DNA of 64,000 nt from Propionivibrio sp. (GCA_016705685.1 JADJLB010000005.1:62001-126000); one strand, 5' to 3'; shown: positions 50,872 to 60,244, counted from the first letter of the stretch. Made by a program: numbers and translations. Notes: a model not told the origin generated them from the letters alone.

Positions 50872-51759
50872 TCAAGGTTTGGCGGCAGTGAGCAGGACCC
50901 GTGCCTGCGTTCCCGGCCAGCAGTCTTCCTGAACCTTTCCGGTCTTGACGAAATCGTCCCGTGCCTTGTCATCGGTGGCCTGGTCGTAGAGCGTGAAATT
51001 GAGCGCAAAGCCACGATCCAGGTAGGCTCGGCCGAGGTAGAAACCGGGCCGGATCATGCGGATTTCATCGCGCACGCGCAAGCCGCGGCGGCCGGCTAGG
51101 AAATCCGGCTTTTCCTGGTAACCCGGTATTTCGTCGGTGAAAAAGTAGTCGATGATGACCGATTCACGACGGCCATCGAGCAGGCTTTGGCCGCAGTAGA
51201 GTTTGGCCGGAAACAGCAGCCAGGTTTCCTTGCCTCCGTAACTCATCTTTTTCGGCTCGCCTTCGACCAGGCCGATCTTCTTCAGGACCGACAGATCGTC
51301 GATGCGATTACGCAACACCCGTTCTTCGCGGAAGAACACTTTTCCCCGCCACAGAGCTTCGCCGATATCTTCGACCACCAGACCTTTGAGGTGCAGCGCC
51401 ATGCCGGCAAAACCGCCGACGATTTCGGAAAGCCGGAACTTGCCGCTGCTGCCCCGGGGCAGCAGGATGCGGCCATCGAAAGCCCCGTCGGGGATGGGGC
51501 CTGCCGTGAGTCGGGCGTAAAGCTGGTCAAGCTGTTCCTGATCCAGGGCCGCCAGGTAGTCCGGCGTGATTTTGGCCAGTTCGCTGGTGGCCACAGGATA
51601 CTTGTAATCGACCTGGGCCAGATCGAGCTTCGATGCGTAGGTATTGTCATAGGGTGCAAAGGCGATGTTCGGTGGTTCCGGCTTGTTGCAGGCGGCCAAA
51701 GCGATGGCGGCCAGGGTAATCAATCCGGTGCGCAGCGAATCGGTGTGCGGCAGTCTCAT
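50872..51759 (-). CDS. Predicted outer-membrane lipoprotein, no haem, unknown family
   Basis: Protein of 295 residues. A signal peptide ends in the lipobox ALAAC near residue 24, with Asn at +2, favouring outer-membrane sorting. The mature part has no CxxCH. It has segments like GRILLPRGSSGKFRLSEIVGGFAG and DEIRMIRPGFYLGRAYLDRGFALNFTLYD, suggesting a beta-rich or lipocalin-like fold, but I do not recognise it. GGGAG precedes the chosen ATG. It sits between the two largest cytochromes of the run and may serve as their scaffold or anchor. Confidence 0.7.
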   Translation of the reverse strand: MRLPHTDSLRTGLITLAAIALAACNKPEPPNIAFAPYDNTYASKLDLAQVDYKYPVATSELAKITPDYLAALDQEQLDQLYARLTAGPIPDGAFDGRILLPRGSSGKFRLSEIVGGFAGMALHLKGLVVEDIGEALWRGKVFFREERVLRNRIDDLSVLKKIGLVEGEPKKMSYGGKETWLLFPAKLYCGQSLLDGRRESVIIDYFFTDEIPGYQEKPDFLAGRRGLRVRDEIRMIRPGFYLGRAYLDRGFALNFTLYDQATDDKARDDFVKTGKVQEDCWPGTQARVLLTAAKP

Positions 51760-51778
51760 GGTGTAGTCTCCCTGGGCC

Positions 51779-54391
51779 TTAAAGCGTAGCAAGGAAGGCG
51801 GTGAGCGCCTTCTTGTCGGCTTCGGACAGGTCTTCGCCGAAACGGTGACCCTCGTTTTCGATTTCCTGCGTGCAGGTCAGGTAATTGGCTTTGATGAAAT
51901 CGCGCTGCTCGTGCAGGATTTCCGCAAAGCGGGCGGGATTCTTCAGCACTTCGTCGGCGATCGCCAGTAGCGTCGGTATCCTTTCCTTCTTCCCTGCCGC
52001 TTCGAGTTTGGCCGGCTCTCGCTTGGCGAGGAAAAGATCGGCGACAAGCTGTTTGTGTTCGAGTCCATTGAGGAAGCCAACGCTGCTACCTGCCGGAATC
52101 TTGACCTGGCCGAAACCGAGCAGCGGCTTTTCGGTATTACCCTCAAGCGGACGGATGCCAACGTCAATGAGCAGATCGGCGTTGGTCAGCGTGCGTTTGA
52201 CGCCCCGCTCCTTCGGGTACAGCAGGTCATGCATCGAACGTTTGTAGAGTTCGAAGCGGCCCTGGACGGTGGGGTCGTAGCGCAGGCATTCGGGTTGTTC
52301 CGGGAGCAGTTTGCCGTCGGCATCGACGTAGCGCACGCGGTCAAAGTTGTTTTCCTTGTTGGCCGGTTTGCCGCAGATTTCCGGGCCGATGGCGTTGTTA
52401 TGCATGAACGGCGCGGTGGCCCAGACATTGACCAGCGAGACGTTGCGCATGTACCCGCGTCCGCCATCCTTGAGCTCGTTGCGTTCCGGTAGGTCGGCAA
52501 CGATCGGGCGCTGGCGCAGGGTGTCCGATTCGTAACCCATATACAGACGGCCCGCTTCATGATTGGAGTGCAGCGAGCGACAACGGAAGGTGCCTACCTC
52601 AGTGACCGGAGTCGATTGATCGTTACCGAGGAAATCGGCGCGGACCTTGCGTGGGTGAGCGTCGTTCGGCGCGGCGAAGTCGCGATTCTTGAATGCGCCG
52701 CCCTTGCTTTCCGGGATGCTCGAATGGCAACGCGCGCAGTTCTCGGCGAACACGGTCTGACCGCGGCTGACGGCGCCTTTACCAAATTCAGCATCCAGTT
52801 CGGCGACCAGATCGGCCGGACCGTATTTGTCTGAAGGATTGCTGGCTTTGCGCTGATTGGCGCGCGCCGCGTAGAGGTCGGCCTCGTCGGATTCGGCCGA
52901 GGCAAAGAAGTCGAGTACATTTTGCAGACGGTCTTCAACCGCCCGGAAGTTGGGGCAGTCGCGGCGGCATTGGCCGATGTCGAACGGCGTCTGGTTGAAA
53001 CCGCGTTGCTGCGGATCGACCTGGCGCATCTCGGAAAAATGATTGACCCAGCACTGCTCGGAACAGGAGCCGATGTTGAAATAGACTCGCTGGATGGCTT
53101 CCAGGGCACCGATGGAATCCTCACCGCCCTTGAGAATATGATGAACGCCCGGCAGCACGACTTTCTGGCCGCCCAGGTTGACCGGCGTCGTATCGTCGGT
53201 GCGCGTGCTCTTCACCCAGCACTTGTTGTTGCGGCCGGGTTCGCACCAGCATTTATCCTCATCCTTCTCTGCGCCGCAGGTCGTGGTCTTACGCCACTTG
53301 GTGATCGTTTCGCCTTGGAATACCGGGCGCTGGGCGACATTGATCAGGGCGTTGATAGTGCCCGGGTTGTTGACCTGATCGTTGGATATGGCCGAAGTAT
53401 CGGTCACACCCGGCCTGGCGTGGGCAAACATCTGGAATTCCAGGCTGCTCCGCGACATGCCGGACACCAACAATTCGGACATTCGCGTGTATTGGTTCCC
53501 GATCAAGCCCTTGATGTTTTCCCACTTGGGATGGGTAGGGTCGGCTGGCGGGTTCAAGGGGTCAAAGGCGATGTGACACGAACCGCATGAAGTGCCGATC
53601 AGGAAGGGCGGTTCGACCGAAGCGTCAGCCAGCTTGCTTACCCGCTGGTCGGAGTCGATGCCCGTGCCGGCGGCTTTAGCCGCGTCGAAACCAGCCCAGG
53701 TTGCCAGACTACCGTTGAGTTTCTTCCATTGCTCTGCGTTGAATCTTGGATTCGGGAATTTGCGCAGCCCGAGTGCTCCCGTCGAGGTGCCAAACTTCAG
53801 GTCGCAGGCCGAATGGCGCTGGTCGACCTTGCCGCCCTGGCTGTGCGGGTCGTCATTGTCGAGTGCCGCGTCCTTCAGGCCGCAAGCCGGGTCGACGTAC
53901 CCGGGTTTGCCGACAAACTTGAGCAGCACGTCGTCACCGGGGCACCAATCGAAACCGTAGGTGTCCTCCGCCGATTTGGCAGGGCAGTCCGGATCGCCGG
54001 GCTTGCAGCATGCCGGGTCGTTGATGATGCCCCACGCCCAGAAGCGGTCGTCGCGTTGATCGCTGCGCAGAACGCGGAACCAGTCGATCAGTACGCCGAC
54101 GCGTTGCTGGAAGGTATACGTGTTGAAACGGTCATTGCCAGCGGTCGCCTTGAACCAGATCAGTCGCCCGACACATTCCGATTCACTGAGTCCCTCTCGG
54201 GCGCAGGCCTCGTAATAGGGCGCATCCTGGTCGACGGACGAGGCCTCGGGGAGCGGTTTGCCGGGAACGCCGGCGGATGATGAAGGCGCATTTTCCGCGT
54301 GCGCGACGCCGGAGTTCTGGTACTGGATTGCCCCGATACCGGCAACCAGGGTCACGAAAGCCGCGGCAGCGGCCCACTGAGCAAGTTTCAT
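51779..54391 (-). CDS. Large cysteine-rich dihaem protein
   Basis: Protein of 870 residues (879 from an upstream ATG at 54418). A GGGAGA site precedes the chosen ATG, and the earlier one abuts a hairpin. A signal peptide or N-terminal anchor spans ~1-25. Haem sites: CGSCH at ~269 (GTSCGSCHIAFDPLNPPADP) and CARCH at ~552. About 20 further cysteines lie in clusters, e.g. ~128-136, ~372-391 and ~442-479, absent from the paralogues. The C-terminal ADKKALTAFLATL matches the other cytochromes of the run, and WATAPFMHNNAIGPEICG replaces their APYLHNGSVP. Likely a periplasmic MauG/RoxA-like enzyme; substrate unknown. Confidence 0.78.
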   Translation of the reverse strand: MKLAQWAAAAAFVTLVAGIGAIQYQNSGVAHAENAPSSSAGVPGKPLPEASSVDQDAPYYEACAREGLSESECVGRLIWFKATAGNDRFNTYTFQQRVGVLIDWFRVLRSDQRDDRFWAWGIINDPACCKPGDPDCPAKSAEDTYGFDWCPGDDVLLKFVGKPGYVDPACGLKDAALDNDDPHSQGGKVDQRHSACDLKFGTSTGALGLRKFPNPRFNAEQWKKLNGSLATWAGFDAAKAAGTGIDSDQRVSKLADASVEPPFLIGTSCGSCHIAFDPLNPPADPTHPKWENIKGLIGNQYTRMSELLVSGMSRSSLEFQMFAHARPGVTDTSAISNDQVNNPGTINALINVAQRPVFQGETITKWRKTTTCGAEKDEDKCWCEPGRNNKCWVKSTRTDDTTPVNLGGQKVVLPGVHHILKGGEDSIGALEAIQRVYFNIGSCSEQCWVNHFSEMRQVDPQQRGFNQTPFDIGQCRRDCPNFRAVEDRLQNVLDFFASAESDEADLYAARANQRKASNPSDKYGPADLVAELDAEFGKGAVSRGQTVFAENCARCHSSIPESKGGAFKNRDFAAPNDAHPRKVRADFLGNDQSTPVTEVGTFRCRSLHSNHEAGRLYMGYESDTLRQRPIVADLPERNELKDGGRGYMRNVSLVNVWATAPFMHNNAIGPEICGKPANKENNFDRVRYVDADGKLLPEQPECLRYDPTVQGRFELYKRSMHDLLYPKERGVKRTLTNADLLIDVGIRPLEGNTEKPLLGFGQVKIPAGSSVGFLNGLEHKQLVADLFLAKREPAKLEAAGKKERIPTLLAIADEVLKNPARFAEILHEQRDFIKANYLTCTQEIENEGHRFGEDLSEADKKALTAFLATL

Positions 54392-54419
54392 TCGTTGTCT
54401 CCCGTTCAACGTTTTCATC

Positions 54420-54435
54420 CCCCGGTCTTCCGGGG
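54420..54435 (-). promoter_or_regulatory. Hairpin in the leader of the cysteine-rich cytochrome gene
   Basis: CCCCGG-AAGA-CCGGGG, 6 bp with a tetraloop, directly ahead of an alternative ATG at 54418 and 29 bases ahead of the preferred start. It would hide any ribosome site for the first ATG. It may stabilise the downstream message within the operon. Confidence 0.4.
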
Positions 54436-54619
54436 TACAGATCTCCAGTCAGTGACACCTATATTTTTTTGAAGTTCAAAGACCGTAAAAGTTTCGCATT
54501 CTATTTCCCTATGAAGCATTCGGGTTCAAAAAACGGTCAATTTTTTGCTGTATCTTGCGCCGGCGACAGCGGCCTGATCCCGATTATGCCATGCGATATC
54601 CCGCTGATGGCATGCGCAT
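54436..54619. other. Gap within the cytochrome run, possible internal promoter
   Basis: The only gap over 20 bases in the run. It is AT-rich with a TTGACC on the minus strand near 54541, but no -10 at proper spacing is convincing. A separate transcript for the five downstream genes cannot be excluded. Confidence 0.3.
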
Positions 54620-57526
54620 CTAATGCAGTGCCAGCGGAAAATCCATTCCATTCGAGCTGACCACCGGGTATTGCTCCTCGGAACGATAGCGTCGCGTGAG
54701 TTCGGGCATCGCCTTTTCAACAAAGACCATCAGTTTTCGCGCCGTTACATCGCGTTCGCCGCTTCCTGCCTTGCCCATCAGGCCCTCCAGCAAGGTATAG
54801 GTGAATACGCCGTGTCCCAGCGTATCGAGTTCCGACGCCGGCTGGTCCTTGGTGGTCGCCGCAATCATGTGCGTTCCGGTGGACCGAGACAGTTGGGCCA
54901 GCGAGCGTCGTTCTTCGAGACCACGAAAGCCGACCGTTGCCGCTCCCGACTTGCAGGCGTCGATCATGATCATCAGCTTTTGCGCCGGGATCGATTTCAC
55001 GGCTTCGGCCAATTCGCGCGAGGAAATGCCGCCGTGCTGCAAGGCTTCGGGATGCTCGGGCGTGACCAAATCGTAGGGGATGAACATCCAGTCCTCGTTC
55101 AGCGTTTCACCGTGGCCGGCGAGATAGATGACGACCACATCTTCCGGGCGGGCCTCGCGCAGTGCCTTCAGGCGCAGGCGAATATTCGCCTGCGTCGCAT
55201 CGAGATTGTATATTTCATCGACATTGACCTCCTTGAACAAGTGGCCGAAATTGTTGCGAAAGAATTTGGCCACACCTTGTGCATCGGGAACTGAAAAGCT
55301 CAGGTTCAGGACGGCGTTGCGGTAGGAATTGATCCCGACCACCAGAACATGCAAGCGTACGCGCTGATCGCTGACGGCGTACTCGATGGCACGTTCGACC
55401 GCTTCGGATTCCGTCCGGTCTACGCCAAGTGCAAGCGCGCGAAACTGGTTCTTCCCCGCTTCAAGAGGAACGTCATAAATCTTGACGACATGGCCCTGGC
55501 TGGCGGTGCGGGTCGTTTTGGTCAGGGGCGTGTCGGCAACAATCTTGCCATTGTGATACAGGCGTATCTCATCGACCCCGCTGCCCCGGTCATCGGCCAC
55601 GATTTCGAGGCGTACTCGCCCACTTTTCGCTGATTTGCCCGAATCGGGCGTGAGCAGCGTCACCTTTGGCGGCAGCCGTATGCCCTTGCGAATGTCGGCC
55701 GTTTCGGGAGGCGGAGAGGCCGGCGGCCGGATCGGTGGCGACAATACGGCGGCAATGGCCGCCGGGTTGAAATAGCGCTCGCTGAAACGCGCAACCGGCA
55801 GGAACTCGGCGGCTTGATCGGCACCGCGATTGACATGCCAGCCGATCAGGCGGTCCCCCCCGGTGCTGGCGGAAAAGCGTCCATCCGGCGTCCACATCAC
55901 CCAGCGTTGGCGATCCGCGTGCGGGAAGAGCGCCAGCTGTTCGACACCGTCGTGGCGCCGGTACCAGCGAATGGTTCCATCGCCGAGCGCAGCGACCACC
56001 CAGGGCTTGGCCGGGTCGGAAGTGTCGAAAGCCACGGCCCAGCACGGGCCCGGCGTGGCGGTGCGCCACACTTCCCGACCGCGGGCATCAAACAGCCTGA
56101 CGAACCAGTTGCTGCCCAGGGCGGCGGCATCGCCGCTTGCGGCCACCGCCATCGCGACGCTCATCTCGCCGGCTTCAAGGGCCACGGCTTGACCGTTGAT
56201 CATCGGCTGCAACGAATCCTTCCAGTTGCTCACTTCGATGGATTTACTCATCGCAGCAGGGGCCGGAAGCGGGCGCTCAGAAGTAACCAGCACCTGATTG
56301 TCGAGATCGAAAAGGGCCGGAAACCGACCGCCAAAGGCGTAAGCAAAACCGACGGCGTGACGCGAGGGCTGCATCCCGAAGCCCGTCCAATTGGCCCGGA
56401 AATCGGCCAGTGGTGCATTCTGGCGAAGCTTGATTACCCCCCTGGTATCGACGATTCCCCAACTGGCGTCGGTGGCGGTGAATACGACCCGTTGATCGGG
56501 CAGTGCAGCGAGGTCGGTGACGCTGTCGCTGGCGACGGCGGTGTCCGTGAATGCGCCACGACCGCCGTCCTCCCAGCGGCGCAAGCCGTGCTCGGCAGTC
56601 TTGTTTCGCCAGGTACCGGCCGCGTAGAGCGTTCTCCCGTCCCGCGACCAGGCAACGCTGGCCAGATTCCCGCCGGTGATACCGCTGATGTCGGGTGCGT
56701 AAGCCGGCGTCAGGTCATCCGCCCGCACGACGGCAACGCGCCCGTTATCTTCGAAACCGACCGCCAGAAGCTTTCCATCGGGTGAAAACCGTGCGGCATA
56801 GGGATGCTGGCCGCCACTGACGTGCGATTTGGCGATCGGGCGCAGGCCGGTCGATGTCAGTTCGTATAGACGAATGAAACCGTCATACGCGGTACTCACC
56901 AGGCGCCGCCCATCGGGGCTGAAGCTGACGCTGTACGAATCACCCTCATAGGCGCTGTCTTCGCCCAACAGCGACGCACTCGACCAACCATTACGGCTCG
57001 TATATACGCGGATGCCGTGGCCGCCCCAGAGCGCAACCGCCAGCATTTTCCCATCCGGCGAAAATGCCAGGCGGTTGATCGCATTGGGCATCCCGCCGAG
57101 GCGCAGCAGCATGGCGCCGCTGTCGCGGCGGAAGATATACACGTCATTGTCCGCGCTCCAGCCGCCGAGCGCGGCCAGATCGCCTTGCGGTGTCAGTGCG
57201 GCGGCGTAGAGCTTGCCTTCGTTCCCCGGACCGATGGGCGGCCGCAAAACGCCGATCGGCTGGCCATCGGACAAACGCCACAGACGCGCCGTCTTGTCAT
57301 CGGATGCGGTGAGCATGATCTGCCCGTCGGCGTCTACCGCGAGACTGCGGATAGATGCCGTGTGCGTACCCGTTTCGATGCGTAGCAGGGGTGCCGTATC
57401 AGCGGCGCCCGCCAACAGGCTGACGCCCAATAGCCAGGCAGCAAAGGTATGACCCAGCCAGCGAAATGGCGCCCCCTTCGCGGCAAGCGCCCCCGTTGGA
57501 TTCGGTTTGTACGATGCTGACTTCAT
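54620..57526 (-). CDS. Exported WD40-repeat protein with caspase-like (C14) peptidase domain
   Basis: Protein of 968 residues. An N-terminal hydrophobic segment (FAAWLLGVSLLAGAADTAP) suggests export. Residues ~45-560 are WD40-like beta-propeller repeats, e.g. SIRSLAVDADGQIMLTASDDKTARLWRL and RLAFSPDGKMLAVALWGGHGIRVY. An Ig-like segment (~650-720) links to the caspase-like domain: LHVLVVGINSYRN opens it, with catalytic His805 in LAGHGETL and Cys858 in IDACKSGA. Such proteins cleave after basic or acidic residues; the substrate here is unknown. The periplasmic location is unusual for this combination. The ATG follows the OmpA gene by 13 bases. Confidence 0.85.
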   Translation of the reverse strand: MKSASYKPNPTGALAAKGAPFRWLGHTFAAWLLGVSLLAGAADTAPLLRIETGTHTASIRSLAVDADGQIMLTASDDKTARLWRLSDGQPIGVLRPPIGPGNEGKLYAAALTPQGDLAALGGWSADNDVYIFRRDSGAMLLRLGGMPNAINRLAFSPDGKMLAVALWGGHGIRVYTSRNGWSSASLLGEDSAYEGDSYSVSFSPDGRRLVSTAYDGFIRLYELTSTGLRPIAKSHVSGGQHPYAARFSPDGKLLAVGFEDNGRVAVVRADDLTPAYAPDISGITGGNLASVAWSRDGRTLYAAGTWRNKTAEHGLRRWEDGGRGAFTDTAVASDSVTDLAALPDQRVVFTATDASWGIVDTRGVIKLRQNAPLADFRANWTGFGMQPSRHAVGFAYAFGGRFPALFDLDNQVLVTSERPLPAPAAMSKSIEVSNWKDSLQPMINGQAVALEAGEMSVAMAVAASGDAAALGSNWFVRLFDARGREVWRTATPGPCWAVAFDTSDPAKPWVVAALGDGTIRWYRRHDGVEQLALFPHADRQRWVMWTPDGRFSASTGGDRLIGWHVNRGADQAAEFLPVARFSERYFNPAAIAAVLSPPIRPPASPPPETADIRKGIRLPPKVTLLTPDSGKSAKSGRVRLEIVADDRGSGVDEIRLYHNGKIVADTPLTKTTRTASQGHVVKIYDVPLEAGKNQFRALALGVDRTESEAVERAIEYAVSDQRVRLHVLVVGINSYRNAVLNLSFSVPDAQGVAKFFRNNFGHLFKEVNVDEIYNLDATQANIRLRLKALREARPEDVVVIYLAGHGETLNEDWMFIPYDLVTPEHPEALQHGGISSRELAEAVKSIPAQKLMIMIDACKSGAATVGFRGLEERRSLAQLSRSTGTHMIAATTKDQPASELDTLGHGVFTYTLLEGLMGKAGSGERDVTARKLMVFVEKAMPELTRRYRSEEQYPVVSSNGMDFPLALH

Positions 57527-57539
57527 CGTCACCGCCAGT

Positions 57540-58817
57540 TCAACCTTGGCAGGCCAGGAGACGGAACTCGACACGGCGGTCGAGGGCATCACTGGCGTTG
57601 TCCTTGCCGGTGCCGATCAGATTTTCCCGCGACCCGTATCCGGCTGCCAACAGGCGTTTTTCCAGCGCCGGCGCTTCATCGACCAGTCGTTGCCGGACAT
57701 GCTCGGCGCGCAAAGCCGACAAGCGCTCGTTGACCGGTTCCGGTCCACCGCGACTGGCGTGGCCGACGACTTCCATGCAGGAACTGCGCTGTGCGGCGTG
57801 CTGGGCGAGGGTCTTCAGCCACATGTCGTAAGGCGCCGTGGCGGTGCCACCGTGCAGCGAAGTGGCACCCGGGCGGAAGGTGAGCAGTAAGGAAAGTTTG
57901 CCGGCATCCAGTCCGTAGTCGACAATCTTGCCGAAGGCCTGAGCGTTTTCCTGACGGCGGCCCAGTTTGCCGGTCGCCAGATAACTGCCCGTCAGGGTGC
58001 GCAATTGCTTGCCGGCGGGAGTGGCTTCGGCCTTGACGAAAAGCGCCAACGCGTCTTTGTAGTGCGCGCTGTTGTAGGCACGAATGCCTTCATTGATCAG
58101 GGTATCGGCAACCAGTGAATCGACATAGGCGGGATTGACTTCATCGCCCAGTTTCGACGCCTGGCAGGTGGCGACATACGCCTCGCCGGTCTGGTCCCGC
58201 GCCCACACCGGCGCATCGCTAAAAAATGGCAACGGGGTCGGATCGACACTTTCCATCCGCGAACGTGCAACGGCCTTGCTGACGATGCGCCGCGATTTGA
58301 GGTCGACGAGGACCAGACAGAAGCGGTACATCTCGCGCACGCCCTCCGTTTTGCCTTGCTGGTTTATCGGCGTAAACGTGCCAACGACCAGCAAGGGGGA
58401 CTGCCCGACATTGGCTGCAGTAAATGGCCTGACATCGAACTGGGGAAATTTCGACTGCACCAGACCGGAAATCTTGCTTTCCATTTTCCGTGTCGTGGCA
58501 GTTTGCATCCGGGAAACGCCGTCGACCAAGGGATCGATGACCACCGGACGGCGTGGCTGTTGACCGGGCGTGTCGTTGGCCAATTGCGCCTTGGAGAAGA
58601 GGTCGTTGGCGGCTTTCAGGACAGCTTCATCGTGCGCCAGAACCGGGATCGGCACGGCCTGGGGCGCCGCCGGGGGGGCCGAGGGCGCCGTTTTGTCTGC
58701 GGATGCCTGGTTTTCCGGAGGCTTGATTTCCTCACTGGAACAGGCTGCCAGCAGAGCGATGACCGCCAGCAACGAAACCAAAGCCAGTCGGACCTGCGAC
58801 GGATTCTTGTTGTTCAT
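57540..58817 (-). CDS. OmpA-family lipoprotein
   Basis: Protein of 425 residues. A signal peptide with lipobox LLAAC near 30 is followed by a Pro/Ala-rich linker (~40-80), a middle domain (MYRFCLVLVDLKSRRIVSKAVARSRM) and TPR-like helices (AYNSAHYKDALALFVKAEATPAGKQL). The C-terminal OmpA peptidoglycan-binding domain has VVGHASRGGPEPVNERLSALRAEHVRQRLV and DALDRRVEFRLL. It probably tethers the outer membrane to the cell wall. GGAGAGG precedes the chosen ATG; a longer frame was rejected. First gene of the seven-gene run. Confidence 0.87.
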   Translation of the reverse strand: MNNKNPSQVRLALVSLLAVIALLAACSSEEIKPPENQASADKTAPSAPPAAPQAVPIPVLAHDEAVLKAANDLFSKAQLANDTPGQQPRRPVVIDPLVDGVSRMQTATTRKMESKISGLVQSKFPQFDVRPFTAANVGQSPLLVVGTFTPINQQGKTEGVREMYRFCLVLVDLKSRRIVSKAVARSRMESVDPTPLPFFSDAPVWARDQTGEAYVATCQASKLGDEVNPAYVDSLVADTLINEGIRAYNSAHYKDALALFVKAEATPAGKQLRTLTGSYLATGKLGRRQENAQAFGKIVDYGLDAGKLSLLLTFRPGATSLHGGTATAPYDMWLKTLAQHAAQRSSCMEVVGHASRGGPEPVNERLSALRAEHVRQRLVDEAPALEKRLLAAGYGSRENLIGTGKDNASDALDRRVEFRLLACQG

Positions 58818-59113
58818 CTGCCTCTCCCCATACACGCCAGTGTCGCGATAATCAGAACTACAGAAGGTGGCAATACAGTGCTTTATCGGCGTTAGAGCGT
58901 ACATATCGCCCCAAGTTCAGTCCTTGGATAAACGGATTGCCCGGCGTTGCAACACCCGGCTCGCAGAAATAGGCTGTCGTTTCGGGAATCATTCGCGTTT
59001 CAGCCTGTCGACAGGTGTGCACGCGAGGCTGAGGGCCGGTTTGCCATGCTACCCGGTTCAGCGGGTTACCCGAACGCCAGCCGGCGACGTGACAATCAAT
59101 TACAGGAGGAAGT
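58818..59113. other. Divergent promoter region of the cytochrome run and sodC
   Basis: About 296 bases between divergent genes. On the minus strand TTGCCA is 16 bases from TTATCG about 40 bases before the OmpA gene, a weak promoter candidate. ACCCGGTTCAGCGGGT near 59050 forms a short hairpin. No gene is supported. Confidence 0.35.
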
Positions 59114-59638
59114 ATGGGCATGCGCATCAAGATGTTGTTGGCGACGGCTTCGATTTCGGTCTGCGGCATGGTGCATGCCGATGTGACGGTTCAGATGCAT
59201 GCCGTTGACGAAAAGGGGATTGGTCAGCCGGTAGGGCAGGTTGTCGTGAGCGAAAGCGCGTATGGCCTGGTGTTCACCCCGGCACTGAGCAGCCTTTCGC
59301 CCGGGGTTCACGGTTTCCATGTGCATGAGAATCCGAGCTGTGAGGCCAAGGAAAAGGATGGCAAGATGGTTCCCGCGCTGTCGGCGGGCGGGCACTATGA
59401 TCCGGCGGGCAGCAAGCGGCATGGCATGCCCTGGGGTGATGGCCATCTCGGCGATCTGCCAGCGCTTTATGTCGATGCCAACGGCGCGGCCAATGGTTCC
59501 GTGTTGGCGCCACGGCTGAAGATGGCGGACATCAAGGGTCGCGCCTTGATGGTTCATGCCGGTGGCGACAATCACTCGGATCATCCGGCGGCACTGGGTG
59601 GTGGTGGCGCACGCGTCGCTTGTGGTGTGATTCCGTAA
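59114..59638 (+). CDS. sodC: Cu/Zn superoxide dismutase, periplasmic
   Basis: Protein of 174 residues with a signal peptide ([16 protein letters not shown]). Copper and zinc ligands lie in [11 protein letters not shown] near 72, GGHYDP near 95, and GDGHLGDLP near 110-118; [11 protein letters not shown] near 140 completes the site, and the second disulfide cysteine is in RVACGVIP. It dismutates superoxide in the periplasm. AGGAGG lies four bases before AGT-ATG. It is divergent from the cytochrome run. Confidence 0.95.
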   Translation: MGMRIKMLLATASISVCGMVHADVTVQMHAVDEKGIGQPVGQVVVSESAYGLVFTPALSSLSPGVHGFHVHENPSCEAKEKDGKMVPALSAGGHYDPAGSKRHGMPWGDGHLGDLPALYVDANGAANGSVLAPRLKMADIKGRALMVHAGGDNHSDHPAALGGGGARVACGVIP

Positions 59639-59678
59639 AGCTCCCTCATGTCGCGCTTTCGACCGCAATGACTGTCGC

Positions 59679-60140
59679 TTATCGGGCGCCCCAGGGCATG
59701 ACCGGAACCGTGGAAATGCTGTTGGCGGGAGCGCCGTCGATCAGCTTGCGGCTGATGGCCAGATAAACCAGCGTACGGTTGGCTTCATCCCACAGGCGGA
59801 TGACGCGGGTTTCCTTGAAGAAGATCGAGGTGTCCTCGGTGAACACCGTGGCCTCCTTGGGTAGTTTTTCGGGTAGCGTAATCGGCCCGGTCTGCCGGCA
59901 AGCCAGCGAGAATTGCGAAGGATCCTGCGCCAGACCGAACGAGCCGCTGATGCCGCCGGTCCGCGCCTGACTGACGTGACAGGTCACGCCAGGTATCTTG
60001 GGGTCGCCGAAGGATTCGACGCATACCTTGTGATTGGCGCCTACAAGCTTCCATTCGGTGGTCACGCAGCCGATTCTTTCCGCGAAAGCAGTACCGGCAA
60101 TCAAGGCGAGCGCGAGGAGCAGGGCAGGTTTGAGGTTCAT
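59679..60140 (-). CDS. CreA family periplasmic protein
   Basis: Protein of 153 residues with signal peptide (LLALALIAGTAFA). ERIGCVTTEWKLVGANHKVCVESFGDPKIPGVTCHVSQARTGG near 21-63 is the CreA signature, continuing with FFKETRVIRLWDEANRTLVYLAIS. The function of CreA is unknown. Conserved cysteines (25, 40, 54, 80) may form disulfides in the periplasm. It runs towards sodC's 3' end, 40 bases away. Confidence 0.88.
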   Translation of the reverse strand: MNLKPALLLALALIAGTAFAERIGCVTTEWKLVGANHKVCVESFGDPKIPGVTCHVSQARTGGISGSFGLAQDPSQFSLACRQTGPITLPEKLPKEATVFTEDTSIFFKETRVIRLWDEANRTLVYLAISRKLIDGAPANSISTVPVMPWGAR

Positions 60141-60244
60141 TGGTTCAGTTTCAATTGTTTAGAAAATCATCAGTCGCTGATACAACCGATCATACCGGAG
60201 ATGAGTCGAAACCGGTTTCTCGGTTCTGTCGGGAATCCCATCGC

